Numbered from the stretch's first letter, positions 7,749 to 15,577 are shown. The stretch: 19,294 nucleotides of DNA from Verrucomicrobiales bacterium (GCA_013003335.1 JABDJT010000019.1:1-19294); one strand, 5' to 3'. The notes: generated by a model from the letters alone, not told the origin. A program made the numbers and translations.

Positions 7749-7791
7749 CGATCAACCAGAATTGGTTCGGAAATCAAACCCGGTTCATTTG
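7749..7791. repeat. 43-bp palindromic repeat at a convergent junction
   Basis: The left unit is 7749-7769 (begins CGATCAACCAG, ends TTGGTTCG) and the right unit 7771-7791 (contains AAACCCGGTTC). It begins 2 bases after the stop of the prenyltransferase gene and overlaps the stop codon of the convergent FHA gene (7785-7787), so it supplies that gene's 3' end. TGAACCG (7744-7750) and CGGTTCA (7781-7787) are perfect inverted repeats, and AACCA (7754-7758) pairs with TGGTT (7763-7767). It is more diverged than the other copies. Confidence 0.7.
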
Positions 7792-9227
7792 TCTTTGCTG
7801 TCTGACTTTTTCGGGACCACCAGTTTGGGTGGGTCATCGCTGCCCGCTGCTTTCTTTTTGAGTAGTATTTCACCGCCACCTTCCTTCTTGGAAAGCTGAG
7901 GGGGTTCCTCGGGGGCGGCTTCCTTTTTCTTCAAAACCGGCGTCGCTTCCGCATCGACCGCTGCAGCTTTTCGAATCACCGGGACACCCTTAGAATTCAT
8001 GTCCAAGGCATCCGCTTTTTCTTCAGTATCCGCTTCGGCATCCGTTTTTTCGTCCGCGTCGGGCTTCTTTTTCGCACCCGACTTTTCGCCAGCATCCGCT
8101 TCCGCATTGGTTTTCTCCTCCGACTTCTTGTCTGTATCCTCTTTCTCCGATTCCGTTCCCGGCTTTGATTTTTTCTGGTCCTTCTTTGTCTCAGTTGAAG
8201 CAGATTTTTCCGTGGTTTTCTTGGCCAACTTGAGAGGGGCTTTTTTTGCGGGGGCGTCTTTCTTTTCCTCAGCCGGGTTCTCGTCTGCCTTTTTTTCCTG
8301 ATCTGATTTTTCGGCCGGTTTTTCCGCTTTTTTCGAGGGCGGCGGGGTGAGCTTGTTGGCCACTTTCAAGGGCGGATCCTTTTTTTTCGCTGCAGGAGAG
8401 GAATCTGCAGCCGCGGGCTTTTTCTCTTCCGGTTCGGCAACCTTTGCGACGGGGGTGGAGTCCGCTTTCGGCTCAGCGGATTTTTCCGGCTCGGGTGAGT
8501 CGACGTTTTCCGGGGCGATCTCTGCTTTCCCGGGAGGAGGGGCCATTTTTTTTGGAACGACGGGTTTCGCCGGTTCCGGATCAGCCTGGGATTCGGGCTC
8601 GGAGGGGGCCGGCTTTTGTCCGGCTGCGGGTTGTTTTCGCGGAGGGAGGGTCGGTGTCTTGATGAGCTTCTTGGTGGCAGCACCGGCTACGCGTTTGGCA
8701 GGCACGGGAAGCTTTTTCTTGGCAATTTGGACGGTCGGGGAAGAAGCGTTTACCGGGTTATCCGTGCCGGCCGGCTGAGATGCAGCCGGAGCAGGTGTCG
8801 CGGCGGGAGCCGATTTGACAGCGGGCGAAGGCGTTTTGATCGCCAGTTTTTTCTTCGCCAGCGGAAGTTTTTTGACGGGCGTTGGAGATTTCGCGGCCGG
8901 GGTGGCAGCACCCATATCACCGGCGAGTGAAACAGCAACCTCGACGGTGTTCCCGAGCAGGAGTTTGTCCCCCGGGTTCAATGGCACCGGAGTGCCGGGA
9001 GTCAGCCACTGATGGTTCAATTTCGTTCCGTTCGATGAACCGAGTTCGCTGATATTGAATCCATCGTCCGTCCGCGTGATTTCCAGGTGTTTGCCGGAGA
9101 CTTCGGCTGCGAGAATCTGAACCTGGTTGTCGGGGTGGCGGCCGACGGCGATTTGCTGGGCATTCAGCACGTAGGTAGTGGGCTCCTGGCCCGGAATGGT
9201 GACCACAAAGTTGAATGATTTCGCCAT
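7785..9227 (-). CDS. FHA-domain protein with long low-complexity Lys/Pro/Glu/Ala-rich tail
   Basis: The 480-residue protein begins with a forkhead-associated domain (about residues 6-105) that binds phosphothreonine peptides. The hallmark residues are present: GR at 29-30, SGKH at 44-47 and SSNGT at 64-68, followed by NPGDKLLLGN. Residues 110-480 are low complexity and presumably disordered, made of Lys, Pro, Ala, Glu, Asp and Ser, with recurring short blocks such as KKLPLAKKKLA, PPLKVANK, APLKLAKK and DPPKLVVPKK. There is no membrane segment or signal peptide, so it is cytoplasmic. The charged tail could act as a phospho-accepting or nucleic-acid-binding scaffold (inference). It starts 33 bases after the alpha/beta hydrolase stop and is likely co-transcribed with it. 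No Ser/Thr kinase is in the window. The final codon and stop lie inside the repeat at 7749-7791. Confidence 0.85.
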   Translation of the reverse strand: MAKSFNFVVTIPGQEPTTYVLNAQQIAVGRHPDNQVQILAAEVSGKHLEITRTDDGFNISELGSSNGTKLNHQWLTPGTPVPLNPGDKLLLGNTVEVAVSLAGDMGAATPAAKSPTPVKKLPLAKKKLAIKTPSPAVKSAPAATPAPAASQPAGTDNPVNASSPTVQIAKKKLPVPAKRVAGAATKKLIKTPTLPPRKQPAAGQKPAPSEPESQADPEPAKPVVPKKMAPPPGKAEIAPENVDSPEPEKSAEPKADSTPVAKVAEPEEKKPAAADSSPAAKKKDPPLKVANKLTPPPSKKAEKPAEKSDQEKKADENPAEEKKDAPAKKAPLKLAKKTTEKSASTETKKDQKKSKPGTESEKEDTDKKSEEKTNAEADAGEKSGAKKKPDADEKTDAEADTEEKADALDMNSKGVPVIRKAAAVDAEATPVLKKKEAAPEEPPQLSKKEGGGEILLKKKAAGSDDPPKLVVPKKSDSKDK

Positions 9228-9260
9228 GGACCGCCGATTTTAGCGAAACCTTTTCAATTA

Positions 9261-10151
9261 TCAAACAGTTAGGCTGGTTTGTGGCACCACCTGATCAAGC
9301 CAATCTTTCACGCCCTGGATAAACTCTCCATTATTCGGTTCCCTCAGAGTTTCATGACGCAGGTTTTTTCCGAGGATATATTCCTTTCGGCTGGATGGGA
9401 GATTTTCAAAAAATGCGCGGGAAATTTCAGGAGGGCAAATGACGTCTTCATCCCCCTGGGAGATGAGAATCGGAAAGGGGTCCGTGAACAATTCCGCGCT
9501 GGCATCAATCTCCGCCGCATGTTTGAGCAGGTCGACTCCGAAGCGGAGGCTGACTCGCTTGTGCCGTCCCGGGATCACCGGAACCGGTGTGCCGGTATGG
9601 AGGTGAACACATTTTCGGCGTGTCACGCCATTGGGAACAGTGAACCGCGGCGCAACGTTGACGAGCAGTCGGGCCAGTTTCCGTTTCAACCAATTCTGGT
9701 TTCGGGCCGGATGGATTAGCGGGGAACTCAACCAAATCCAGTCGAAAGCAAGCGGGTCTGCTCCGAGTTTGGCCCGCTGGTTTGCATGGCAAAGAGAGAG
9801 GAATCCACCGGTAGAATGAGCGTACAGACCCGGCTTCCTTCCGGAGAACTCCGGGAATTCTTTAGACAGAAACGCAAGGGTTTCATCAATCAAATCGCAA
9901 GCAACTCCGGCTCCCGGCAGGTCGCCTCGTTTTCCGTCCGATGCCCCGTTTCCCGGCCAGTCGATTCCGACCGTTGCCAGGTTTCGGCTGCTGAAAATGG
10001 CGGCGGCGATTTCGTGGCAGATCTGGTGATCCCCAAGCCCGTGCAGCATCAAAACGACGCCGTTCGGCGAGCTTGAGTCAGGTCGGGTGACCCTGCGAAA
10101 CAGGTTCGTGCCAGTGATTTCAGATCGGTAAATTTCGTCGCTGATTTGCAT
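9261..10151 (-). CDS. Alpha/beta hydrolase, monoacylglycerol lipase/lysophospholipase-like
   Basis: The 296-residue cytoplasmic protein has the alpha/beta-hydrolase fold. HGLGDH (37-42) is the oxyanion-hole region. GIDWPGNGASDGKRG (62-76) is typical of the MGL/PldB branch. The nucleophile elbow is AHSTGG with Ser113, having Ala where the usual G-x-S-x-G has Gly. The acid is probably Asp236 in GDEDVICPP and the base His266 in LRHETLREP. It should hydrolyse an ester of lipid type; the exact substrate is not visible. It lacks a signal peptide. The ATG at 10151 follows the repeat at 10169-10211 by 17 bases. It lies between the membrane protein gene upstream and the FHA gene downstream on the same strand, suggesting one transcript, unless the repeat terminates it. 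Its last codons (9261-9281) weakly resemble a single unit of the same repeat. Confidence 0.88.
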   Translation of the reverse strand: MQISDEIYRSEITGTNLFRRVTRPDSSSPNGVVLMLHGLGDHQICHEIAAAIFSSRNLATVGIDWPGNGASDGKRGDLPGAGVACDLIDETLAFLSKEFPEFSGRKPGLYAHSTGGFLSLCHANQRAKLGADPLAFDWIWLSSPLIHPARNQNWLKRKLARLLVNVAPRFTVPNGVTRRKCVHLHTGTPVPVIPGRHKRVSLRFGVDLLKHAAEIDASAELFTDPFPILISQGDEDVICPPEISRAFFENLPSSRKEYILGKNLRHETLREPNNGEFIQGVKDWLDQVVPQTSLTV

Positions 10152-10168
10152 GTTCCAGTCGGCCCGGA

Positions 10169-10211
10169 CGAATCAACAGGGTTGGTTTGACGAACCGACT
10201 CTGTTCAATCG
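10169..10211. repeat. 43-bp palindromic repeat (two units)
   Basis: The left unit is 10169-10189, the spacer A at 10190 and the right unit 10191-10211. Outer arms CGAATCAACAGGGT (10169-10182) and ACTCTGTTCAATCG (10198-10211) pair at 11 of 14 positions with a 15-base loop. It lies 8 bases from the stop codon of the membrane protein gene (10220) and 17 bases upstream of the hydrolase start, between two minus-strand genes. There is no T-run on either side. Confidence 0.85.
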
Positions 10212-10219
10212 TAGCAATT

Positions 10220-10987
10220 TCAACCTTCGTCCAGCCCACGAACGATGTCGATTTTTTGCCAGATTTTTCGGCTAAGTCCGGTAGTGAGATCTTCGATTTC
10301 GTTCACGGTTGCGACCACGGTCGGGTCATCGAGGGTTTGAAGATGTAGGGCAGCGACTTTACTGGTGAGGCTGAGCATTTCGGAGCAGTAATCGAGATAC
10401 CGGCGCAAATCGTAAGCGTTCAGATTCACCTTCGGGGAAGATTCCGTGTCAAATCGGTTCCCAATGGCACGGTCCGGATCTTTGGTCAGCTGATGCATAT
10501 CAATCACGTGAGCAATGGATCGCAGTTCGTGCAGGGCTGAAAGAGCCCGGCGCCGTTTTACACGTGATTCCAGCGTCCAGACGAAAAAGACGGCAATTCC
10601 GATCATGACGAGGTCGTTGAGACCGGCTTCGAGGGTCTGGATCCATTCAGCAAAGGTCAATTCTTCGCCAAACTGACCGGGTCGGAGGCTGAGCATCATG
10701 GTCGCCATGCCGGCGGCTACGACGGTCAGCAAGCCATATCGCAAAATGCGAAGCGGCCAGATCGGTCGGGCAATCCACTCTATGCGGTCCGTGGAGCGGG
10801 AACAGACGGTCTCCAACTCCTCACAAACTCCGGCGAGCCCCGAATCGGGAAATCGTTGGTGAATGCGGATACGGAGTTTCTGGACAGTTTCGAGCACCTT
10901 TTGGGGAATCAGGTGAAGAAAGCGGTCGTTTTCCAGTTTTTGGCTCCTTGATTCGGATTCGTCGGGCATGACAGGCGAAAATAGCAT
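10220..10987 (-). CDS. Two-TM membrane protein of unknown function
   Basis: I do not recognise this 255-residue protein. It has a hydrophilic, helical N-terminus (1-75), one membrane segment at about 80-100 (ILRYGLLTVVAAGMATMML), a short loop, a second segment at about 123-139 (NDLVMIGIAVFFVWTL), then the basic SRVKRRR. A C-terminal helical domain of about 110 residues contains DMHQLTKDPDR and YDLRRYLDYCSEMLSL. The positive-inside rule suggests both termini are cytoplasmic. The start may be the ATG at 10987 or the ATG at 10969 (MPDES); neither has a clear ribosome binding site. It is divergent from the thioredoxin-like gene, and the alpha/beta hydrolase and FHA genes follow on the same strand. 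Confidence 0.75.
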   Translation of the reverse strand: MLFSPVMPDESESRSQKLENDRFLHLIPQKVLETVQKLRIRIHQRFPDSGLAGVCEELETVCSRSTDRIEWIARPIWPLRILRYGLLTVVAAGMATMMLSLRPGQFGEELTFAEWIQTLEAGLNDLVMIGIAVFFVWTLESRVKRRRALSALHELRSIAHVIDMHQLTKDPDRAIGNRFDTESSPKVNLNAYDLRRYLDYCSEMLSLTSKVAALHLQTLDDPTVVATVNEIEDLTTGLSRKIWQKIDIVRGLDEG

Positions 10988-11040
10988 CGATTTCGATCAA
11001 CTTTGAAAAAGTTCCTAACCAAAATGCGAAGATTTTCCCT

Positions 11041-11071
11041 TGATAATAGTTAGAATTATGATAATTGTTAG
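11041..11071. promoter_or_regulatory. Direct repeat in the divergent spacer, possible operator
   Basis: TGATAATAGTTAG (11041-11053) and TGATAATTGTTAG (11059-11071) are 13-base direct repeats with 12 identities, starting 18 bases apart. They lie in an AT-rich stretch between the divergent membrane-protein and thioredoxin-like genes, directly before the latter's start. TTGATA at 11040-11045 could be part of a -35 element, but no convincing -10 is spaced from it. A regulator binding site is an inference. Confidence 0.4.
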
Positions 11072-11076
11072 GTGCT

Positions 11077-11547
11077 GTGAAACCATTTGTTTTTTTGATT
11101 CTGGCATGCGTGGGCTTAGTGGGGATTCGAAATATCGCTCCGGACTCTGAGCGTGCGCAGAGCCTTGCAACGATTTCGGCGGCATCCGTCGAAAAAGGGA
11201 AGAGCCAGCCCCGGCTGCCAGCGGGATCGCTCCCGGAAGCCATGCGCAAGCATGTCGTACTTTTTACGGGGACCAATTGGTGTCCGGCGTGTCGGCAGTT
11301 GAGCAAGCAGCTGGAAAATTCGTGGGACTGGGATCAGTTGGTGCGGACTGAGATTTTGTTTACCGTGATCGATGTGCCGTCCAGCGGTATGTCTGCGGCA
11401 CAGCGGCGAGCGATCAATGCCTACGGAGTGAATACCTTCCCGACGATGGTCATCGTGGACAATAAGGGGAAACTGATTGACCGGACGGTGGTTGGCGGCC
11501 GCAAGGTGTTGGAATACAAGGCCTGGGTTCGTGGTTTCAAGAGTTGA
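11077..11547 (+). CDS. Exported or membrane-anchored thioredoxin-like protein
   Basis: The protein is about 156 residues. The N-terminus (VKPFVFLILACVGLVGI) is a signal peptide or anchor, followed by a linker and a thioredoxin fold starting near HVVLFTGTNWCPACRQL. The redox pair is the CPAC motif, and the cis-Pro loop is NTFPTMVIVDNKGK. The C-terminal helix ends VRGFKS. CPAC instead of CGPC, together with export, suggests a periplasmic disulfide reductase or thiol-handling protein; partners are not visible. The GTG at 11077 gives an ideal signal peptide. A TTG at 11065 would add LGA and lies inside the second direct repeat, and neither start has a good ribosome binding site. The gene ends 12 bases from the convergent dGTPase gene. 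Confidence 0.82.
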   Translation: MKPFVFLILACVGLVGIRNIAPDSERAQSLATISAASVEKGKSQPRLPAGSLPEAMRKHVVLFTGTNWCPACRQLSKQLENSWDWDQLVRTEILFTVIDVPSSGMSAAQRRAINAYGVNTFPTMVIVDNKGKLIDRTVVGGRKVLEYKAWVRGFKS

Positions 11548-11559
11548 TCAGCGGGAGAA

Positions 11560-12843
11560 CTAAACCAGGTCGCTAATCGAGCCGTAGTCGGCGTCAAACA
11601 GCCGCTTGTAGGTGCGATTCGCGAATCCGTCGGTCATTCCGGCAATCGCATCACACACGAGCCGGGCACGCTCGGCTTTCGATTCGGCCAAAAAAATTCG
11701 TGTCTCCTGAGCGTCGGACAGGAGCTGGAATTTGCGTTCCTTTGCCGGATTTTTCGGATGGATATAGGCTTCGGCGAATGCCTCGAACAATCGGGTCAGC
11801 ACGAAATCCGCTTTCCGGTCGAGCTGCTGAAGCTGCTGGCTGCGAAAGACGAGTTCGAAAGACAGGCGTTTGTATAGACTGCACTCCTGCTCGATTTCTT
11901 CGTCAATCACGAGGTTGAACGCATGCCGGTGGGTCCGTTCGCCCAAAAAACGTTCATTCGCTTTTTCCAGTCTGGTTGCGCCGATGAAGCGCCCGATTTT
12001 GGACCCCATGCGTGATTCAACGCGGTCTTCCCGGATCGCGCGGAGCAGGCCGGTGAGGTGCTTGTTCTCTTCCAGATTCCGGTCCGAGGCCCAGCGCTCG
12101 ATTTTTTCCACGGTCAGAAAGCCGGCATGAATTCCATCGGCGACGTCGTTGAGCGAATAGGCCGTGTCATCGGCCCAGTCCATGATCTGGCATTCGATCG
12201 ATTTGCAGGCATCCCGCTTTTTGCCGGGCGGAAATTCAGGTGGGAACGCAGCGCCATCGGTCACGAAATCGAGATAGCGACCCTGCTCGTCGTAAATAAA
12301 ATGATTCGGAGGATTGTCGAGTTCGCTGATCAACGATTTGTATTTCAGCACGCCGTCCATCAGTGCGCGAGTCGGGTCCATGCCTTTGTCGCCGGAAAAA
12401 ATCGTCTCCGTCAGCATGCGAAGCGTTTGGCCATTCCCTTCAAAACCGCCCCATGGTTTCATGAGCCGGTGAAGCGTCCGCTCCCCGGTGTGGCCGAAGG
12501 GCGGATGGCCGAGATCGTGGGCGAGGCAGGCGGCTTCCACGAGATCCGGGTCGACGAAAAAGTCATCGCCCAGCAAGCCGCTGGTGTGCCGGAGCCGGTC
12601 GCAGATGCCGCGTCCGATTTGCGAAACCTCGATGGAGTGGGTCAGCCGGGTGCGGTAGAAATCGTATTCGCCCGAGAGGAAAACCTGCGTTTTGCTTTGC
12701 AGGCGTCGAAAGGCCGAGGTGTGAATGATTCGATCGCGATCGACCTGGAACGGCGTCCGATATTCCTCCTGCCGCTGACCTCGGTATTCGTCTGAGCCGA
12801 TCGTGGCACGGTCAAAATCGGAGTAAAACTTGTTTTCCGGCAT
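11560..12843 (-). CDS. dgt: dGTPase (deoxyguanosinetriphosphate triphosphohydrolase), HD domain
   Basis: This 427-residue cytoplasmic enzyme hydrolyses dNTPs to deoxynucleoside and triphosphate, tuning nucleotide pools. From the chosen start, the signatures are EYRTPFQVDRDRIIHTSAFRRLQSK split over residues 28-51, then the HD metal ligands His69 (LTHSIEVSQIGR), His109-Asp110 (LAHDLGHPPFGHTGE) and Asp225/226 (MDWADDTAYS). The long C-terminal helical part fits the dGTPase-like family. I chose the ATG at 12843 (MPENKFYSDFD) because the longer frame from 12954 would overlap the protease gene by 68 bases with an Arg-rich stretch that has no family counterpart. It follows the M48 protease gene by 43 bases on the same strand. 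Whether dGTP is the preferred substrate cannot be told. Confidence 0.93.
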   Translation of the reverse strand: MPENKFYSDFDRATIGSDEYRGQRQEEYRTPFQVDRDRIIHTSAFRRLQSKTQVFLSGEYDFYRTRLTHSIEVSQIGRGICDRLRHTSGLLGDDFFVDPDLVEAACLAHDLGHPPFGHTGERTLHRLMKPWGGFEGNGQTLRMLTETIFSGDKGMDPTRALMDGVLKYKSLISELDNPPNHFIYDEQGRYLDFVTDGAAFPPEFPPGKKRDACKSIECQIMDWADDTAYSLNDVADGIHAGFLTVEKIERWASDRNLEENKHLTGLLRAIREDRVESRMGSKIGRFIGATRLEKANERFLGERTHRHAFNLVIDEEIEQECSLYKRLSFELVFRSQQLQQLDRKADFVLTRLFEAFAEAYIHPKNPAKERKFQLLSDAQETRIFLAESKAERARLVCDAIAGMTDGFANRTYKRLFDADYGSISDLV

Positions 12844-12886
12844 TGCCAATCGGGTATCACGAAGTCGACGGGAAGTCACGCGGAAC

Positions 12887-14893
12887 TCACGCCGCGGCGG
12901 AAGCCGCCTCATGGCCCGTTTTGACAAACGGCGGAATGGGGCAACCGATGGCATCCGCGATCGCGCGGATCAATTCTGCTTCCTCGGAGGTCACTTTTTG
13001 GTCGGCCATTACGGTTCGGCCGGCTGCATGGAGAAGACGCTTTTTCACCAGCGGGGTGGACTCGGCAAATTTGTCCAGCGCCGCTTCGATTTGCTGCAGA
13101 CCGCACTCCGAAGCCGGTTTGAACTCGAGAGTCCCGTAAGTCTCATTCTGAATCAGGGTCGCCCCCTCGGAAAACGCTTCTTTGGCTCCCGCCTCGTCTC
13201 CCTGGTTTCCGAGAGCGGCGAGAGTCGTGATCAAAACCGCGGCTTCATCTTCCAACCGCGCGATTTTCCGGTAGCGGATTTTGAACGGATTGGCGTGTCC
13301 AAAATAGTTGTCGAGGTGACGACGAACGACTTTTTGTAAGGTGAATTCGAACAGATCAATTCGCTTGTCGCTGGACATGAGCTTTTCCAGCACCGTGCGA
13401 AACCGCTTGTATTCATCCGGGGAAAGCCGCCGCAGGGTTGGAATCGCAAGATCGATAAGAGCGAGTTTTACGGAAGAGTGCAGCTCGCGGATCTCGATAT
13501 TCAATTGAGTCGTCGCTTCAAAAGTTGCCTCGCCCGTCATTTGCCGGAGCTGGCTTAATTCCGCGTTTCGCAGCGAATCATCCTGCGCCAGGAGCAGGGC
13601 AAAAAGCAGGGCCTGGGCACCGCCTTCCTGGTGGGCTGCCTGATACCAGTGCTCCGGGAATTTCCCGTGCAAATCCTGCCCGAACTCGATCTGTTCCCGG
13701 TGAACGTGGCTCATGCTTTCGATTGCCTGAGCCTGTGTCATCGGCGTTTCGCTATGCGCCATCGAAACGCCGGGGATCGGCACCGGGATCGGTATTCCGC
13801 GACGCTCCGGACGGGGACGATCCTTTTCCCCTTTCCGCGGTTTCAAACCATGGCGTTCCAGATCGTCCGGGTCTCCCGCGATTTCCGGCATGGTCGTCTT
13901 GGGAAAATTTCCGTCCCACGACGGATCGACCCGCTGAATCCGGATCGGCAGGGGAGGGTGAGTCGCGAACATCTGGCTGTTCAGCGCTGAACCGAAAAAC
14001 ATGTGGCTGGCTTCTTCCGCCATCGGATGGCCGACCATTGAACCACGTGTCAGGCCGCCGATTTTTTTCAAGGCCCCGCCGATTCCATCCGGATTTCGCG
14101 TGAACTGCACGGCCGAGGCGTCCGCCAGGAATTCCCGCTGCCGCGAGACGGCTGACTTGATCATTTTGGCAAAAAACATGCCGATGTATCCGATCAACAT
14201 CAGCGCGAGGCCGAGAACGAGAATGACCAGCGCTCCGCTTCCGGACTCCCGGTTTCGCGAGTAACGCGCAGTGTTTGCCGCTCCCCGCAACATCATTTGA
14301 CCAATCAGCGCGAGAAACATGATGCCAAACAGGAGGCCGATGAGGCGCATGTTAAGGCGCATATCTCCGTTCAGGATGTGGGAAAATTCATGGGCGATCA
14401 CCCCTTGCAGTTCTTCGCGGGTCAGCAGTTTCATGCATCCGCGTGTCACTCCGACGACCGCATCGCTCGTCGTCTTGCCTGCGGCAAACGCGTTGATCGA
14501 GTCCTCGTCATCCATGACGTAGACCTCCGGAACCGGTACACCGGAAGCAATGGACATTTCCTCCACCACGTTGATCAGGCGCCGCTCATAATAGTCGGTT
14601 GTCGAGGAATCGACCAGCCGTCCGCCGAGTTCTTTGGCGACCACCTTTCCGCCGGCAGAAAGCTGAAGAGATTTGTAGCCCGAGCCGGCAAAAATCAGAG
14701 CCACCGTTCCCGCGGCCGTCCCGGCCAGCACGCCGGGGTTCAAAATCGAACCTCCCGAATTTCCCGTGAAAACAAGAACAGCCGTGACCGTCGCGCAAAC
14801 CGCCGCGACGATTCCGGTTACTGCGAGGATGAAATAGAAAACAAGCGTCTTCGATTTTTTCCTCGCCTGTTCCTGGTGCTCGAAAAAATCCAT
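12887..14893 (-). CDS. M48 family metalloprotease (HtpX-like) with long C-terminal extension
   Basis: This is a 668-residue inner-membrane zinc protease. TM segments are seen at about 17-42, 54-70, 183-202 and 221-245. The catalytic HEFSH is at 168-172 (AHEFSHILNGD), and the third zinc ligand is Glu254 in QREFLADASA. DSINAFAAG (131-139) is the typical substrate-side strand. HtpX is about 290 residues. Here about 330 extra residues follow the protease domain. They include a Pro/Arg linker and two acidic helical stretches (MSSDKRIDLFEFTLQKV, and near the end ADQKVTSEEAELIRAIADAIG) that resemble TerB-type modules. It directly follows lemA on the same strand; LemA plus M48 pairs are common and are thought to work in envelope quality control. 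The repeat at 14918-14960 lies between them. Confidence 0.9.
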   Translation of the reverse strand: MDFFEHQEQARKKSKTLVFYFILAVTGIVAAVCATVTAVLVFTGNSGGSILNPGVLAGTAAGTVALIFAGSGYKSLQLSAGGKVVAKELGGRLVDSSTTDYYERRLINVVEEMSIASGVPVPEVYVMDDEDSINAFAAGKTTSDAVVGVTRGCMKLLTREELQGVIAHEFSHILNGDMRLNMRLIGLLFGIMFLALIGQMMLRGAANTARYSRNRESGSGALVILVLGLALMLIGYIGMFFAKMIKSAVSRQREFLADASAVQFTRNPDGIGGALKKIGGLTRGSMVGHPMAEEASHMFFGSALNSQMFATHPPLPIRIQRVDPSWDGNFPKTTMPEIAGDPDDLERHGLKPRKGEKDRPRPERRGIPIPVPIPGVSMAHSETPMTQAQAIESMSHVHREQIEFGQDLHGKFPEHWYQAAHQEGGAQALLFALLLAQDDSLRNAELSQLRQMTGEATFEATTQLNIEIRELHSSVKLALIDLAIPTLRRLSPDEYKRFRTVLEKLMSSDKRIDLFEFTLQKVVRRHLDNYFGHANPFKIRYRKIARLEDEAAVLITTLAALGNQGDEAGAKEAFSEGATLIQNETYGTLEFKPASECGLQQIEAALDKFAESTPLVKKRLLHAAGRTVMADQKVTSEEAELIRAIADAIGCPIPPFVKTGHEAASAAA

Positions 14894-14917
14894 TTCAAAC
14901 TGGCTCTGCCGTCGATT

Positions 14918-14960
14918 CGATCAAACCGAGTTCGTTCACCGAACCAACCCTGTCTGTTCG
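14918..14960. repeat. 43-bp palindromic repeat between lemA and the M48 protease gene
   Basis: The left unit is 14918-14938, the spacer C at 14939 and the right unit 14940-14960. Outer arms CGATCAAACCGAGT (14918-14931) and ACCCTGTCTGTTCG (14947-14960) pair at 10 of 14 around a 15-base loop. The right unit itself holds CGAACCAACCCTGT. It lies 26 bases from the lemA stop and 24 bases upstream of the protease start. Confidence 0.8.
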
Positions 14961-14986
14961 TTTTGGCGAGTTGCCGAAGGGAGCGA

Positions 14987-15577
14987 TCAAAACTCGACTT
15001 TTACGTTCTCGCGTTCGGAGTCATCGCTGACTTCGAACATCGTGGCCGGTCCGAAATTGAACATGTTGGCGATGAAGTTCGAGGGGAACATCTCGATCTT
15101 GTTGTTGTAGTGCATCACCGAGTCGTTGTAGGACTGCCGGGAAAACGCAACCTTCGATTCGGTGGACGTCAATTCTTCCTGGAGCTGGAGCATGTTCTGG
15201 TTGCTGCGCAGCTCCGGATAGCTTTCGGAAAGCGCGAACATCCGGCCAAGCACACCGCCGAGGCCACTTTCGGCCTGAGCCAGGGCCTGCATTGAGGCTG
15301 CGTCACCGGTGGAAGCATTCTCACGAGCCGACTGCGCCATATTCCGGGCCTCGATTACTGCTTCAAGCGTCTCCCGCTCGTGTTTCATGAAGCCCTTGGC
15401 CGTTTCCACCAGGTTGGGGATCAGATCATGTCGGCGTTTCAGCTGCACGTCGATTTGTGCGAAAGCATTTTTGTAGCGATTGCGCAATTTCACGAGGCCA
15501 TTGTAGAGCCCGATGACAAAGACCACCGGAATGACAACAACCGCAATAATAATCAAAATAATTATAATTCCACTCAT
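14987..15577 (-). CDS. LemA family protein
   Basis: The 196-residue protein has one N-terminal membrane segment (about 3-25, SGIIIILIIIAVVVIPVVFV) followed by the LemA helical bundle. The family signature NGLVKLRNRYKNAFAQIDVQLKRRHDLIPNLVETAKGF is split over residues 26-63, and later YPELRSNQNMLQLQEEL and SRQSYNDSVMHYNNKIEMFP are conserved. The N-terminus is short and outside, with the rest probably in the periplasm or cytoplasm; topology is debated for the family. The biochemical role is unknown. Pairing with the downstream M48 protease argues for a shared envelope function. Its promoter must lie in the 15578-15692 spacer, which holds a strong inverted repeat. AGAAGAG just upstream of the ATG may be the ribosome binding site. 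Confidence 0.92.
   Translation of the reverse strand: MSGIIIILIIIAVVVIPVVFVIGLYNGLVKLRNRYKNAFAQIDVQLKRRHDLIPNLVETAKGFMKHERETLEAVIEARNMAQSARENASTGDAASMQALAQAESGLGGVLGRMFALSESYPELRSNQNMLQLQEELTSTESKVAFSRQSYNDSVMHYNNKIEMFPSNFIANMFNFGPATMFEVSDDSERENVKVEF

Noticed and set aside
7999..8930. Plus-strand open frames opposite the FHA protein tail
   Set aside because: They are Ser/Phe/Ala-rich low-complexity translations produced by the complementary Lys/Glu/Ala codons of the real gene.
9011..9052. GGTTCAATTTCG followed by GATGAACCGAG in the FHA domain, repeat-like
   Set aside because: It encodes the conserved SSNGTKLN strand of the FHA fold and lacks the ACCCTGTTG core.
12844..12954. N-terminal extension of the dGTPase to 12954
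   Set aside because: It would overlap the M48 gene by 68 bases and adds an Arg-rich stretch with no family counterpart; the ATG at 12843 fits the family start.
14735..14754. Small hairpin GGTTCAAAATCGAACC in the M48 protease gene
   Set aside because: Only a short chance stem; neither the AGGG/CCCT centre nor the second unit is present.
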